Below, in pieces: positions 57,088 through 64,000 of a stretch of DNA of 64,000 nt (positions within the stretch are counted from its first letter, which is position 1; every line of letters begins with the position of its first letter). The DNA is taken from contig NZ_SWFJ01000010.1 of NCBI RefSeq assembly GCF_005144795.1, positions 37,544-101,543 on the forward strand, given 5' to 3'. The notes under the pieces are model-generated. The model did not search any database, was not told the origin of the DNA, and was given only the letters and a program-made list of their open reading frames with translations. The translations under genes were made by a program, and so were the position numbers. Source of the stretch: Streptococcus mitis. Lineage in GTDB: Bacteria; Bacillota; Bacilli; Lactobacillales; Streptococcaceae.

Positions 57088-57202
57088 ATAAGTCAACTCC
57101 TTATTATCTATTTTAAACACCTTATTTTCAGGATAAGAGTGATCACAAATAAAAGAACCTCTAGACACATTATGACGAGTATTATCAAAATCAAAAATAG
57201 TT
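57088..57202 (-). pseudogene. Relic coding sequence upstream of the GT2 gene
   Basis: The minus strand reads TIFDFDNTRHNVSRGSFICD and onward in frame into the GT2 start, with coding-like composition but stops and no start further upstream. It may be the C-terminal end of a glycosyltransferase deleted from this island. The rest of the gap to 57327 shows nothing else. Confidence 0.3.
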
Positions 57203-57327
57203 TTTCAAAGACGATAAACTTCATCGATAATTTTCTCAATCTATCCCTCATTATTGATAGATTGCTTTCGTTTCAAGACTCATATTCCTCTCTCTTTTAT
57301 AAATTTATCATTAGAATATTGAACTCT

Positions 57328-58839
57328 CTAAGATATAGCTATTCTTGAAGTCTGATCTCCAAGAAAACCATTCCAGAGCTCCAAGATTCGTTCCTCTAGG
57401 TAATCACGCGCCAACTGATAAGAATTTCTATGAAAATCCTCCATATCTTTAGAAGACAGTTCAACTAATCTCTGAGCCATGTCCTCTACCAACTCCTGAT
57501 CACTTCTACCTTCAAAAGGAACTAAATAACCATTTTCCCCATTTAGTATAAAGGTAGGATTACCATATCTTACATCAAATCCAACAATAGCCAATCCTGC
57601 TCCAACCGCTTCCATCAGGGTCAAACCAAAAGTCTCAGTTATAGAAGCTGTTAGATAAATACTATGTTTTATGTACTCGTCATCTAGTCTCGCATATCCT
57701 TTTAGATGGATATAATCCTCTGCCGAATATTCACAAATCAGTTCTTTTAACCCATTATATTCCATACCTTGACCAAAGATAGAAAAATCAATATTTGCAC
57801 CCTTCTGATGCGCTAAAACAACTGCTCTAATAGCTAAATCGACTCGCTTTGAGTAAATCAATCTTGACGCAGTCATAATTTTTTGTGGTTGCCTAACTTT
57901 GTCTGGATATTGTAAAGACTTCAAACTCCCTACTGGAATAGTATAAATTTTGGGAGCTTGCTGTCCTTCTTTTTGAAAAGACTCCTTCAAAATTTCTGCC
58001 TGTAACTTAGTAGATGTAATCATAAAGTCAAAACGATTAGCATACTTTACAGGGTAGTAATATTCATAGCTAAAGGGATGCTCACCAAAAGTATGTTCCG
58101 AATGGAACACTAGTCCTAGTTTTGCACCTGATGATTGCTCCAATAGTGGACGAGCAAAATCAATATTCGAAGCTCTATCCATCAGAACAATATCTCTTTC
58201 TTTTAGGTTGAGCTTATTTATAAAAAAAGTTATCAGCTCTTCATGTGTTATTAGTCTATTATCTTTTAATAGATAAAGACGTTTCTCTTTCTGAGAAATT
58301 TCCTCTAATGCTACACTTCCGTCTTGGTTATGATAAACACGTTTCCCTAGTTCAGCTGAAATGTGATTATTTTGATAGTTCAATACAAAATAATCAGTTA
58401 CTAGTTTTCTTGTAGAGTACATTTCCCTTCTTAGTAAATATCCTTCTGAAAAATAATCCACATACTGAACCTTATCTAAATAATATTTACTGTACCGAAA
58501 AACGATGACTTCTCCATTATCTAGTTTATAAGATTGACTTTCATCAGAACTATCAATTTGTTGTGACTTCTCCAATCCCAAAAGCATTTCCATCTCACTC
58601 GAAGAAAGAATGGGTTCTGTTACTAACTGATCCGTAAACAAAAGTTGAGCAAAAAGAAGTTCATTGTATCGATAACCTTTGGATAAAAAATAATCTAATT
58701 GTTCACTATTTGGCCAATGGGTAAATACAAAATATGTCTCTACACCTAACTTACGAAACATTTTAAGGCGATGTGCTTGTGCAACATCTACTCCATTTGG
58801 TTCAAACCCTAGCAATAGATTAAAATTATAAACCGTCAT
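57328..58839 (-). CDS. GtfA-like accessory Sec glycosyltransferase (second pair)
   Basis: About 503 residues, a paralogue of the GtfA at 47365. Matching N-terminus MTVYNFNLLLGFEPNGVDVA, the C-terminal lobe starting at KIMTASRLIYSKRVDLAIRA and the E-x7-E pair in TETFGLTLMEAVGAG near 405. I chose ATG 58839, behind GGGAGAG, giving a 14-bp overlap with the GtfB-like gene upstream. Sequence identity to the first GtfA is clearly partial, so this is an old duplication or separate acquisition, not a recent copy. A second GtfAB-type pair (gtfE/gtfF) is known in S. salivarius. The acceptor here may be the SRR protein next door. Confidence 0.88.
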   Translation of the reverse strand: MTVYNFNLLLGFEPNGVDVAQAHRLKMFRKLGVETYFVFTHWPNSEQLDYFLSKGYRYNELLFAQLLFTDQLVTEPILSSSEMEMLLGLEKSQQIDSSDESQSYKLDNGEVIVFRYSKYYLDKVQYVDYFSEGYLLRREMYSTRKLVTDYFVLNYQNNHISAELGKRVYHNQDGSVALEEISQKEKRLYLLKDNRLITHEELITFFINKLNLKERDIVLMDRASNIDFARPLLEQSSGAKLGLVFHSEHTFGEHPFSYEYYYPVKYANRFDFMITSTKLQAEILKESFQKEGQQAPKIYTIPVGSLKSLQYPDKVRQPQKIMTASRLIYSKRVDLAIRAVVLAHQKGANIDFSIFGQGMEYNGLKELICEYSAEDYIHLKGYARLDDEYIKHSIYLTASITETFGLTLMEAVGAGLAIVGFDVRYGNPTFILNGENGYLVPFEGRSDQELVEDMAQRLVELSSKDMEDFHRNSYQLARDYLEERILELWNGFLGDQTSRIAIS

Positions 58840-60103
58840 TTTTTCTCTCCCAACTATCAAATAAATTACGATAGTCTGCCAAACTAGATATCCCTAATGT
58901 TTGAGCTTGTTTTCTAGATAGTTGATGATATTTATCATGATTTTCTAAAACTTGGCGTACATTTTGAATGAGAGACTCTATTGAATCGTGGCAAGTTTCT
59001 AATTGTTTATATTCTTCATGATGAGTTAGATTATCCAATGTAAAAAGTAATACGCCTTGTTCTACCGCACACAAAGAAGAGGCAAAAATTTCAATATCAT
59101 ACTGAATATCAAAATAAAAACTACTTCTATCGAGAATTTCTTGAAACAGTTGATAGGTCATACCTTCGTATATATGTAAGTTTGAGTAGATGGATAAATT
59201 AGTAATTCGATTCCCCATCTCAGTAACTGCTCCCACATGAAAGTCGATCTCCGGAAACTGTATCAACAGTTGTTCTAAACCTTCTATCCATTCAGAATTC
59301 GTAACAATAATAGCTTGTGGTCTAAGTGGAACTGGTTTATCTAGGGCAAATCCATATAAATGAGTGTAAGGAGAAACATCTGAAACTTTAGGAGACATTA
59401 CTAAAACCTGATTAACACGGTCTGCAATCTTATCAGCCTCTGTTATATCATCTGCTAAATAATAGTAATGATCTTTCTTGCTTAAGGGAAAAAGAGAGAG
59501 AACCTCTTCTCCCAAAATTAAAATATCTTCTCTCTCCACTATCTTTTCTAATACTTTAAGAAGAAAGAAATGACGATTCGGATAGATAGCCGGATTCTTC
59601 TGCGAATCAAAATAAGCTATTTTATCTTGTTGTAACCATTCGACCAGAACTTCTCTCCCTTTTGAGTCATAGATAGTTCTCAGTACACTCTTTTCTTCTT
59701 CATCTAAAAGCTCACGACAAACTTTCCAACCATAAGCGCTGTAATAATCTATCCAAATACATTTTTCATCGTCATCATACCAGTAAATTCTCGCAACAGT
59801 ACGTTCCGATTGTGGTTGACGAAACTGGATCACAGCTTTCTTTTTGCCGTGATCATAAACATATCCTTCTAAACCATCTGTCGTTATCTCCCAGTAAGGG
59901 GGCAGAGGTAAATTGTTAACAAAGAGAGGTTGACCCTTTTCTTTCATTAGGAAGTATGTCAGTGCTGTCAACTCCCCTTGTTCAAGATTATCTAGATTGT
60001 CAAAACAATCAATGTAGAATACAGTTAATGATTTCTCTAGCTTTTGAAAAATTTCCTTAATTTTTGGAACTTTATCATCTGTTTTTTTTGCGATTACAAA
60101 CAT
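58826..60103 (-). CDS. GtfB-like glycosylation chaperone (second pair)
   Basis: 425 residues, a paralogue of the GtfB at 46035. Shared segments: KGQPLFVNNLPLPPYWEIT (compare KPLYFNQVPVPAFWEIS), DYYSAYGW, VTNSEWIEGLEQLL and FHVGAVTEMGNRITNLSIYS. The first 45 residues differ strongly from the classic GtfB N-terminus. The ATG at 60103 has only a weak site upstream and overlaps the broken GT2 fragment by 10 bp, so the upstream deletion may have altered its translation signal. Confidence 0.88.
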   Translation of the reverse strand: MFVIAKKTDDKVPKIKEIFQKLEKSLTVFYIDCFDNLDNLEQGELTALTYFLMKEKGQPLFVNNLPLPPYWEITTDGLEGYVYDHGKKKAVIQFRQPQSERTVARIYWYDDDEKCIWIDYYSAYGWKVCRELLDEEEKSVLRTIYDSKGREVLVEWLQQDKIAYFDSQKNPAIYPNRHFFLLKVLEKIVEREDILILGEEVLSLFPLSKKDHYYYLADDITEADKIADRVNQVLVMSPKVSDVSPYTHLYGFALDKPVPLRPQAIIVTNSEWIEGLEQLLIQFPEIDFHVGAVTEMGNRITNLSIYSNLHIYEGMTYQLFQEILDRSSFYFDIQYDIEIFASSLCAVEQGVLLFTLDNLTHHEEYKQLETCHDSIESLIQNVRQVLENHDKYHQLSRKQAQTLGISSLADYRNLFDSWERKNDGL

Positions 60104-60324
60104 CTTTTACTTTTCCCATTCTCTTGATAAATGTATCTAAATCTTGCATCTTGAGATGCAATATCTTTACAGATACTTTCTGAATCATCCGTTGAACCAT
60201 CATTAATTAAAATAATCTCTAAATTTTGATAAGACTGATATCTTATACTATCCAAGGCTAGTTCTAGATAAGGTGCTACATTATAGACTGGTACGATAAC
60301 ACTGATTAATGGCTCTGTTTGCAT
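60094..60324 (-). pseudogene. Truncated GT2 glycosyltransferase (N-terminal fragment)
   Basis: 76 codons: a normal GT2 start (SVIVPVYNVAPYLELALDSI, NDGSTDDS) up to the ENG of the usual ENGG motif at residue 70, then six unrelated residues and a stop. The DxD and the acceptor half are missing. ATG 60324 overlaps the GT8 gene by 19 bp, so it is still translated from a coupled start. The catalytic remainder was deleted at the junction with the GtfB-like gene. Confidence 0.8.
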
Positions 60325-61541
60325 TCCTTCTCCTTATTGTCTAGGGTATCCAAATAGTTTTTAATATGCTGAATCATCCCTTGAACATCCTGATTTTCAA
60401 AAACATAATGAGAGATTTCTTGTGCATGATTTGTTGCTTGGAAAGAATAGAAAGGAATTCCCTTATCTACTACTTTTTGGATAATGTTATAAATTTCGCC
60501 CTCATAGTTAATATCTAGATAAAAATCTAACTGATTAAACACTTTTTCATGCGTCAAAGGATCAAAGCAGGGAAAAAGGGTTACATTTTTATACTTTTCC
60601 AACATTAAAATTTCTGGTGCAAAATAGCAGTGGGCCAAAATATTAAAATTCACTTGTGGAAGAGCTTTAATCAGATTCTCCGCTTCATGCAGATTTACGG
60701 TATTCGTGTAAATAGCTGTTTGATAAGGTGGTTTTGAAACAAGAGCGCTCCATCCTTCTTTTGCAGGATATTTTCTAAGAAGAACATCCTCCCATGACAA
60801 TCCATAATAAAACCACCATTCTTCTCTGAATCGATTAAAATGATGTTGATGCCACGGCTTCAAACCTGTAGTATAGTGAATGACTGCTGGTTTTCCTTTA
60901 AAAAGATCATACCAAGCCATATCCCCTAGTGTAAATTGCTGACTATCTGACCCCACTTGAAGATTATAGGTTAGAGGAAGACGATACCAATTATCCTGAA
61001 AAGCGAGATTCAAGATTCCTTGATCCCCATAGACCTCATGATGATGTTGAGCAGTCAAATCAAATAACTGTTTCACAACATCTTCCTCTCTCCATTTTTT
61101 ATTATCTATCAATAATAACCCAGCGTTAAACTTATCCGAAGTTGTCGGTAAGTCCTCAACTGCAGCAACAGGATAACCTTGCATATCCAGTTCAAATAGA
61201 TCTGATAAATCCTGTGTCACAATCATATCACTATCCAAGTACAAGGCCCTATCTTCTACGACATGATTCGGAATTAAATAACGAAAATAAGTAGCATAGT
61301 TTAAATGCGCTGTTGGAAGTTTATAATCCTGAAACATAGCTGAAGAACATCTAACATTTACAATCTCTGAATCTATTTTTTCAAGATGATTGTCTACTAG
61401 CTGAAACCAATCCGTTGGAATATCTTCATTTAGGATATAAAACTTAATCTGCTTCATATGGCTACATATAGATTTAATTGTTGTTTCTAAATAACTCACA
61501 TAAGCTTGATTTGCTGCAAGAACGATTGTCTTCTGAATCAT
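60306..61541 (-). CDS. GT8-family glycosyltransferase with C-terminal GT-like extension
   Basis: 411 residues. GT8 core (about 1-260) with KTIVLAANQAYVSYLETTIK at the N-terminus, LYLDSDMIVTQDL (DxD) near 98-110, FNAGLLLIDNKKW and GDQGILNLAF near 170, and HYTTGLKPW near 225. A C-terminal segment (about 275-400) resembles the second lobe of GtfB/Asp1-type proteins. Likely a glucosyl- or galactosyltransferase extending the SRR O-glycan. First gene after the adhesin. Confidence 0.88.
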   Translation of the reverse strand: MIQKTIVLAANQAYVSYLETTIKSICSHMKQIKFYILNEDIPTDWFQLVDNHLEKIDSEIVNVRCSSAMFQDYKLPTAHLNYATYFRYLIPNHVVEDRALYLDSDMIVTQDLSDLFELDMQGYPVAAVEDLPTTSDKFNAGLLLIDNKKWREEDVVKQLFDLTAQHHHEVYGDQGILNLAFQDNWYRLPLTYNLQVGSDSQQFTLGDMAWYDLFKGKPAVIHYTTGLKPWHQHHFNRFREEWWFYYGLSWEDVLLRKYPAKEGWSALVSKPPYQTAIYTNTVNLHEAENLIKALPQVNFNILAHCYFAPEILMLEKYKNVTLFPCFDPLTHEKVFNQLDFYLDINYEGEIYNIIQKVVDKGIPFYSFQATNHAQEISHYVFENQDVQGMIQHIKNYLDTLDNKEKECKQSH

Positions 61542-62378
61542 TTACCCACCTAATAAATTTTATTTACACTAAAAAATTACAAAAAACATTAAACTGTATT
61601 GACTATATTTATCTATTCTATATATCTGATTCAAAAAGATTTGGAAGCAACCTCTATATAATCCTCTACTATAGATAAGTACAACAAGACTCATTAAATC
61701 TTCTGACTACTCTCAATTCTCATAGAGATTATACATGTTTATAATCTTCATATATAGAAAATGCTAGTTTCATCTTTAAAAATCCTACAATACATTATAT
61801 CATTTTTATACCTTTTTACAAAATGATACTCAACGAAATCCAAAAAGTACTTTAGTTCATTCTCGTCTAACCATTAATATCAGTTTTATCCGAGATAAAG
61901 TTTAGATAGCTTTCTGAAACTTATACATAACCTATTCATGTATCCTAGAGTTCTATTCTATAAACCTCGTTTTCTAATCTCAGTCTATGCTTATTCAAAT
62001 ATGGGTATCTCAGATATATAAAGAGTATAAACAAATCTAATAGAATAGATAATCTTTAAGTCCTTGGCCTCATGTCAAACAACATTATTCATAACTAATC
62101 AAATGGACTCATTCAAATATGCTTAAGATAATTGCTTCAAAAATACATTTACTCATTATTTATTATAGGCACCAGCTACTAAGAAAAAACCTCTAAATAC
62201 GGATGCCCACTACACCATTAGAATATATAAACTCTCAAATACAGCCACTTGCTATTGGAGTGCAAATCTCTTTCGATGCTCACAACTTCATAATAGTCAT
62301 ACTCAAAAATCGTTATGCCCCCCAGTATCGAATACTTACAAAAGAGTTCTGCTTCATATCTACTCATATCTGCCATAC
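61542..62378. other. AT-rich gap without an identifiable gene
   Basis: More than 800 bp with no convincing reading frame, tRNA or insertion sequence. It contains a short BOX-end-like piece (GATACTCAACGAAATCCAAA, about 61825-61844), and many stops in all frames. It must hold the promoter for the leftward glycosyltransferase genes unless they are read through from the adhesin gene. I could not pick one promoter with confidence. Confidence 0.5.
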
Positions 62379-62416
62379 CAAAAAATCCCCTGGATAATTT
62401 TTTATCCAAGGGATTC
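62379..62416 (-). terminator. Terminator of the SRR adhesin gene
   Basis: On the minus strand AATCCCTTGGATAA pairs with TTATCCAGGGGATT, with the single non-Watson-Crick position a U-G wobble in the leftward transcript only, followed by TTTTTT. It lies about 46 bp after the adhesin stop codon. Confidence 0.8.
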
Positions 62417-62461
62417 TTCATAAATCGAAATAATAATACTTTATTTGTATTTTAAGTACGA

Positions 62462-64000
62462 TTATTCTTCATCATCACGTTTACGACGTTTAGCAACCAG
62501 ACCTAGACCAGTCACAGCTGCCAAAACTCCAAGGAGTACAGATGATTTAGAAACTTCTGTACCGGTATTTGGCAATTGCTGTCTTGACTTATCTGCTGAC
62601 TCAGATGCCGACGTGCTAGCTGATGTGCTAGCCGATGTACTTGCACTTGTTGAAGCCGACGTACTTGCTGATGTACTTGCTGACGTACTTGTGCTTGTTG
62701 AAGCTGACGTGCTAGCTGATGTGCTTGCGCTTGTTGAAGCTGACGTGCTAGCCGATGTACTTGCACTTGTTGAAGCTGACGTACTTGCTGATGTGCTTGC
62801 TGACGTGCTTGCGCTCGTTGAAGCTGACGTACTTGCTGACGTGCTTGCTGATGTACTTGCACTTGTTGAAGCTGACGTACTTGCTGATGTGCTTGCGCTT
62901 GTTGAAGCTGATGTACTTGCTGACGTGCTTGCGCTTGTTGAAGCCGACGTACTTGCTGACGTGCTAGCCGATGTACTTGCTGATGTGCTTGCACTTGTTG
63001 AAGCTGACGTGCTAGCCGATGTGCTTGCGCTCGTTGAAGCTGACGTACTTGCTGATGTGCTTGCGCTTGTTGAAGCTGACGTACTTGCTGATGTGCTTGC
63101 ACTTGTTGAAGCTGATGTACTTGCTGACGTACTTGCTGATGTGCTTGCACTTGTTGAAGCCGATGTACTTGCTGATGTGCTTGCACTTGTTGAAGCTGAC
63201 GTGCTAGCCGATGTGCTTGCGCTCGTTGAAGCTGACGTACTTGCTGATGTGCTTGCACTTGTTGATGCTGACGTGCTAGCCGATGTACTTGCTGATGTAC
63301 TTGCACTTGTTGAAGCTGATGTGCTTGCTGACGTGCTTGCACTTGTTGAAGCTGATGTGCTTGCTGACGTGCTTGCGCTTGTTGAAGCTGATGTACTTGC
63401 TGACGTGCTTGCTGATGTACTTGCACTTGTTGAAGCTGACGTACTTGCTGACGTACTTGCACTTGTTGATGCTGATGTACTTGCTGATGTGCTTGCACTT
63501 GTTGAAGCCGATGTACTTGCTGATGTGCTTGCTGATGTGCTTGCTGATGTACTTGCACTTGTTGAAGCTGACGTACTTGCTGATGTGCTTGCGCTTGTTG
63601 ATGCTGATGTACTTGCTGACGTGCTTGCGCTTGTTGAAGCCGACGTACTTGCTGACGTGCTAGCCGATGTACTTGCTGACGTGCTTGCTGATGTGCTTGC
63701 GCTTGTTGAAGCTGATGTACTTGCTGACGTACTTGCTGATGTGCTTGCACTTGTTGAAGCTGACGTACTTGCTGATGTGCTTGCACTTGTTGAAGCTGAC
63801 GTACTTGCTGATGTGCTTGCACTTGTTGAAGCTGATGTACTTGCTGATGTACTTGCTGATGTGCTTGCACTTGTTGAAGCTGACGTACTAGCCGATGTGC
63901 TTGCGCTCGTTGAAGCTGACGTACTTGCTGATGTGCTTGCGCTTGTTGATGCTGACGTGCTAGCAGATGTACTTGCTGATGTGCTTGCTGATGTACTTGC
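62462..64000 (-). CDS. Serine-rich repeat (SRR) surface adhesin, C-terminal part (PsrP/GspB/Fap1 type)
   Basis: The minus-strand frame ending with TAA at 62462-62464 is open to the window edge, 512 codons. It reads as about 470 residues of SAST tetrapeptides ([12 protein letters not shown] and so on), then [10 protein letters not shown], the sortase motif LPNTG, a hydrophobic stretch ([18 protein letters not shown]) and the charged tail KRRKRDDEE. This is a cell-wall-anchored serine-rich glycoprotein exported by SecA2-SecY2. Ser and Thr are O-glycosylated by GtfA-GtfB. The signal peptide and binding region lie outside. Other open frames in this stretch (Gln/His-rich on the minus strand, Leu-rich on the plus strand) are by-products of the 12-base repeat. 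Confidence 0.95.
   Translation of the reverse strand, partial: ASTSASTSASTSASTSASTSASTSASTSASTSASTSASTSASTSASTSASTSASTSASTSASTSASTSASTSASTSASTSASTSASTSASTSASTSASTSASTSASTSASTSASTSASTSASTSASTSASTSASTSASTSASTSASTSASTSASTSASTSASTSASTSASTSASTSASTSASTSASTSASTSASTSASTSASTSASTSASTSASTSASTSASTSASTSASTSASTSASTSASTSASTSASTSASTSASTSASTSASTSASTSASTSASTSASTSASTSASTSASTSASTSASTSASTSASTSASTSASTSASTSASTSASTSASTSASTSASTSASTSASTSASTSASTSASTSASTSASTSASTSASTSASTSASTSASTSASTSASTSASTSASTSASTSASTSASTSASTSASTSASTSASTSTSTSASTSASTSASTSASTSASTSASTSASESADKSRQQLPNTGTEVSKSSVLLGVLAAVTGLGLVAKRRKRDDEE
62600..64000 (-). repeat. Coding tandem repeat of the SRR adhesin, 12-base unit in 36-base higher-order units
   Basis: The base unit is a 12-nt SAST block (for example GCAAGCACATCA). 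Three blocks form a 36-nt unit that begins at GCTTCAACAAGY, with scattered units of 24, 48 or 60 nt. Third positions alternate between A, G, C and T in a patterned way, so the repeat is not fully homogenised. Copy number is likely to vary between isolates. Confidence 0.9.

Noticed and set aside
61825..61850. Complete BOX or RUP element
   Set aside because: Only a short degraded end-like sequence is present; no matching second end was seen.
62203..62421. Short frames on both strands in the gap near the adhesin terminator
   Set aside because: They overlap the terminator hairpin, lack ribosome sites and resemble no known protein.
62512..63870. Long minus-strand frame coding for Gln/His/Val-rich repeats (HQQVHQLQQ type)
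   Set aside because: It is the wrong frame of the 12-nt SAST repeat. The frame that ends with LPNTG, a membrane anchor and a charged tail is the real one.
62755..63891. Plus-strand Leu/Tyr/Cys-rich open frames
   Set aside because: Antisense by-products of the adhesin repeat; no ribosome site, no known protein composition.
62600..64000. Regular repeat array that could be mistaken for CRISPR
   Set aside because: Units are contiguous 12/36-nt coding repeats without unique spacers.

Overview
The window is chromosomal DNA of a mitis-group Streptococcus (S. mitis, S. oralis, S. pseudopneumoniae or close kin). The housekeeping gene order, the low GC content and the protein sequences are close to those of S. 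pneumoniae: scrK-scrA / scrB-scrR, mvaA-mvaS, stkP-phpP-rsmB-fmt-priA-rpoZ-gmk-rny, tmcAL to corA, then a PsrP-type accessory-Sec island. The StkP protein (three PASTA domains plus a Gln/Gly-rich tail) and the repeats of the surface protein argue against a typical pneumococcus. No rRNA, tRNA, CRISPR array or intact insertion sequence was seen.

Region 1 (1-6500) is a defence-type accessory segment. A leftward type I restriction-modification set (hsdS, an inserted membrane protein, hsdM) faces away from an AT-rich 620-residue gene of unknown function whose C-terminal part looks like a PD-(D/E)XK nuclease. The divergent intergenic gap holds a perfect 10-bp inverted repeat. A decayed reading frame follows at 6025-6330.

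Region 2 (6510-13150) holds a VTT/TVP38 membrane protein, a structured repeat RNA bracketed by two copies of the same terminator, and the sucrose regulon: fructokinase, sucrose PTS, sucrose-6-phosphate hydrolase and the ScrR repressor. Both scr promoters carry the same operator-like sequence across the -35 box.

Region 3 (13183-27149) is core genome: the mevalonate enzymes MvaA/MvaS, a split ThrE exporter, and the long leftward cluster from rny through gmk, rpoZ, priA, fmt and rsmB to phpP-stkP.

Region 4 (27273-35019) is a complete second type I R-M operon (hsdM-hsdS-X-Y-hsdR). A two-gene module of unknown function, X (283 aa, soluble) and Y (164 aa, four membrane segments), is translationally coupled between hsdS and hsdR. 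It sits between rny and the yefM-yoeB toxin-antitoxin pair.

Region 5 (35235-45573) contains yefM-yoeB, tmcAL, a methyltransferase, rsfS-yqeK-nadD-yhbY, a second copy of the structured repeat RNA, yqeH-yqeG, corA, mscS, sstT and an aromatic-acid-exporter-like protein.

Region 6 (45625-64000) is an accessory Sec / serine-rich-repeat adhesin island, all leftward. In transcription order it has the SRR adhesin (C-terminal part only, LPNTG anchor), a GT8 glycosyltransferase, a truncated GT2 fragment, a second GtfB-GtfA pair, a GT2 enzyme, SecY2, Asp1, Asp2, Asp3, SecA2, GtfA, GtfB, Asp4 and Asp5. GtfA-GtfB start O-glycosylation of the Ser/Thr repeats, the other glycosyltransferases extend the glycans, Asp1-3 modify and escort the substrate, and SecA2-SecY2-Asp4/5 export it. 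The extra GtfAB pair and the broken GT2 suggest recent change in the glycan this strain makes.
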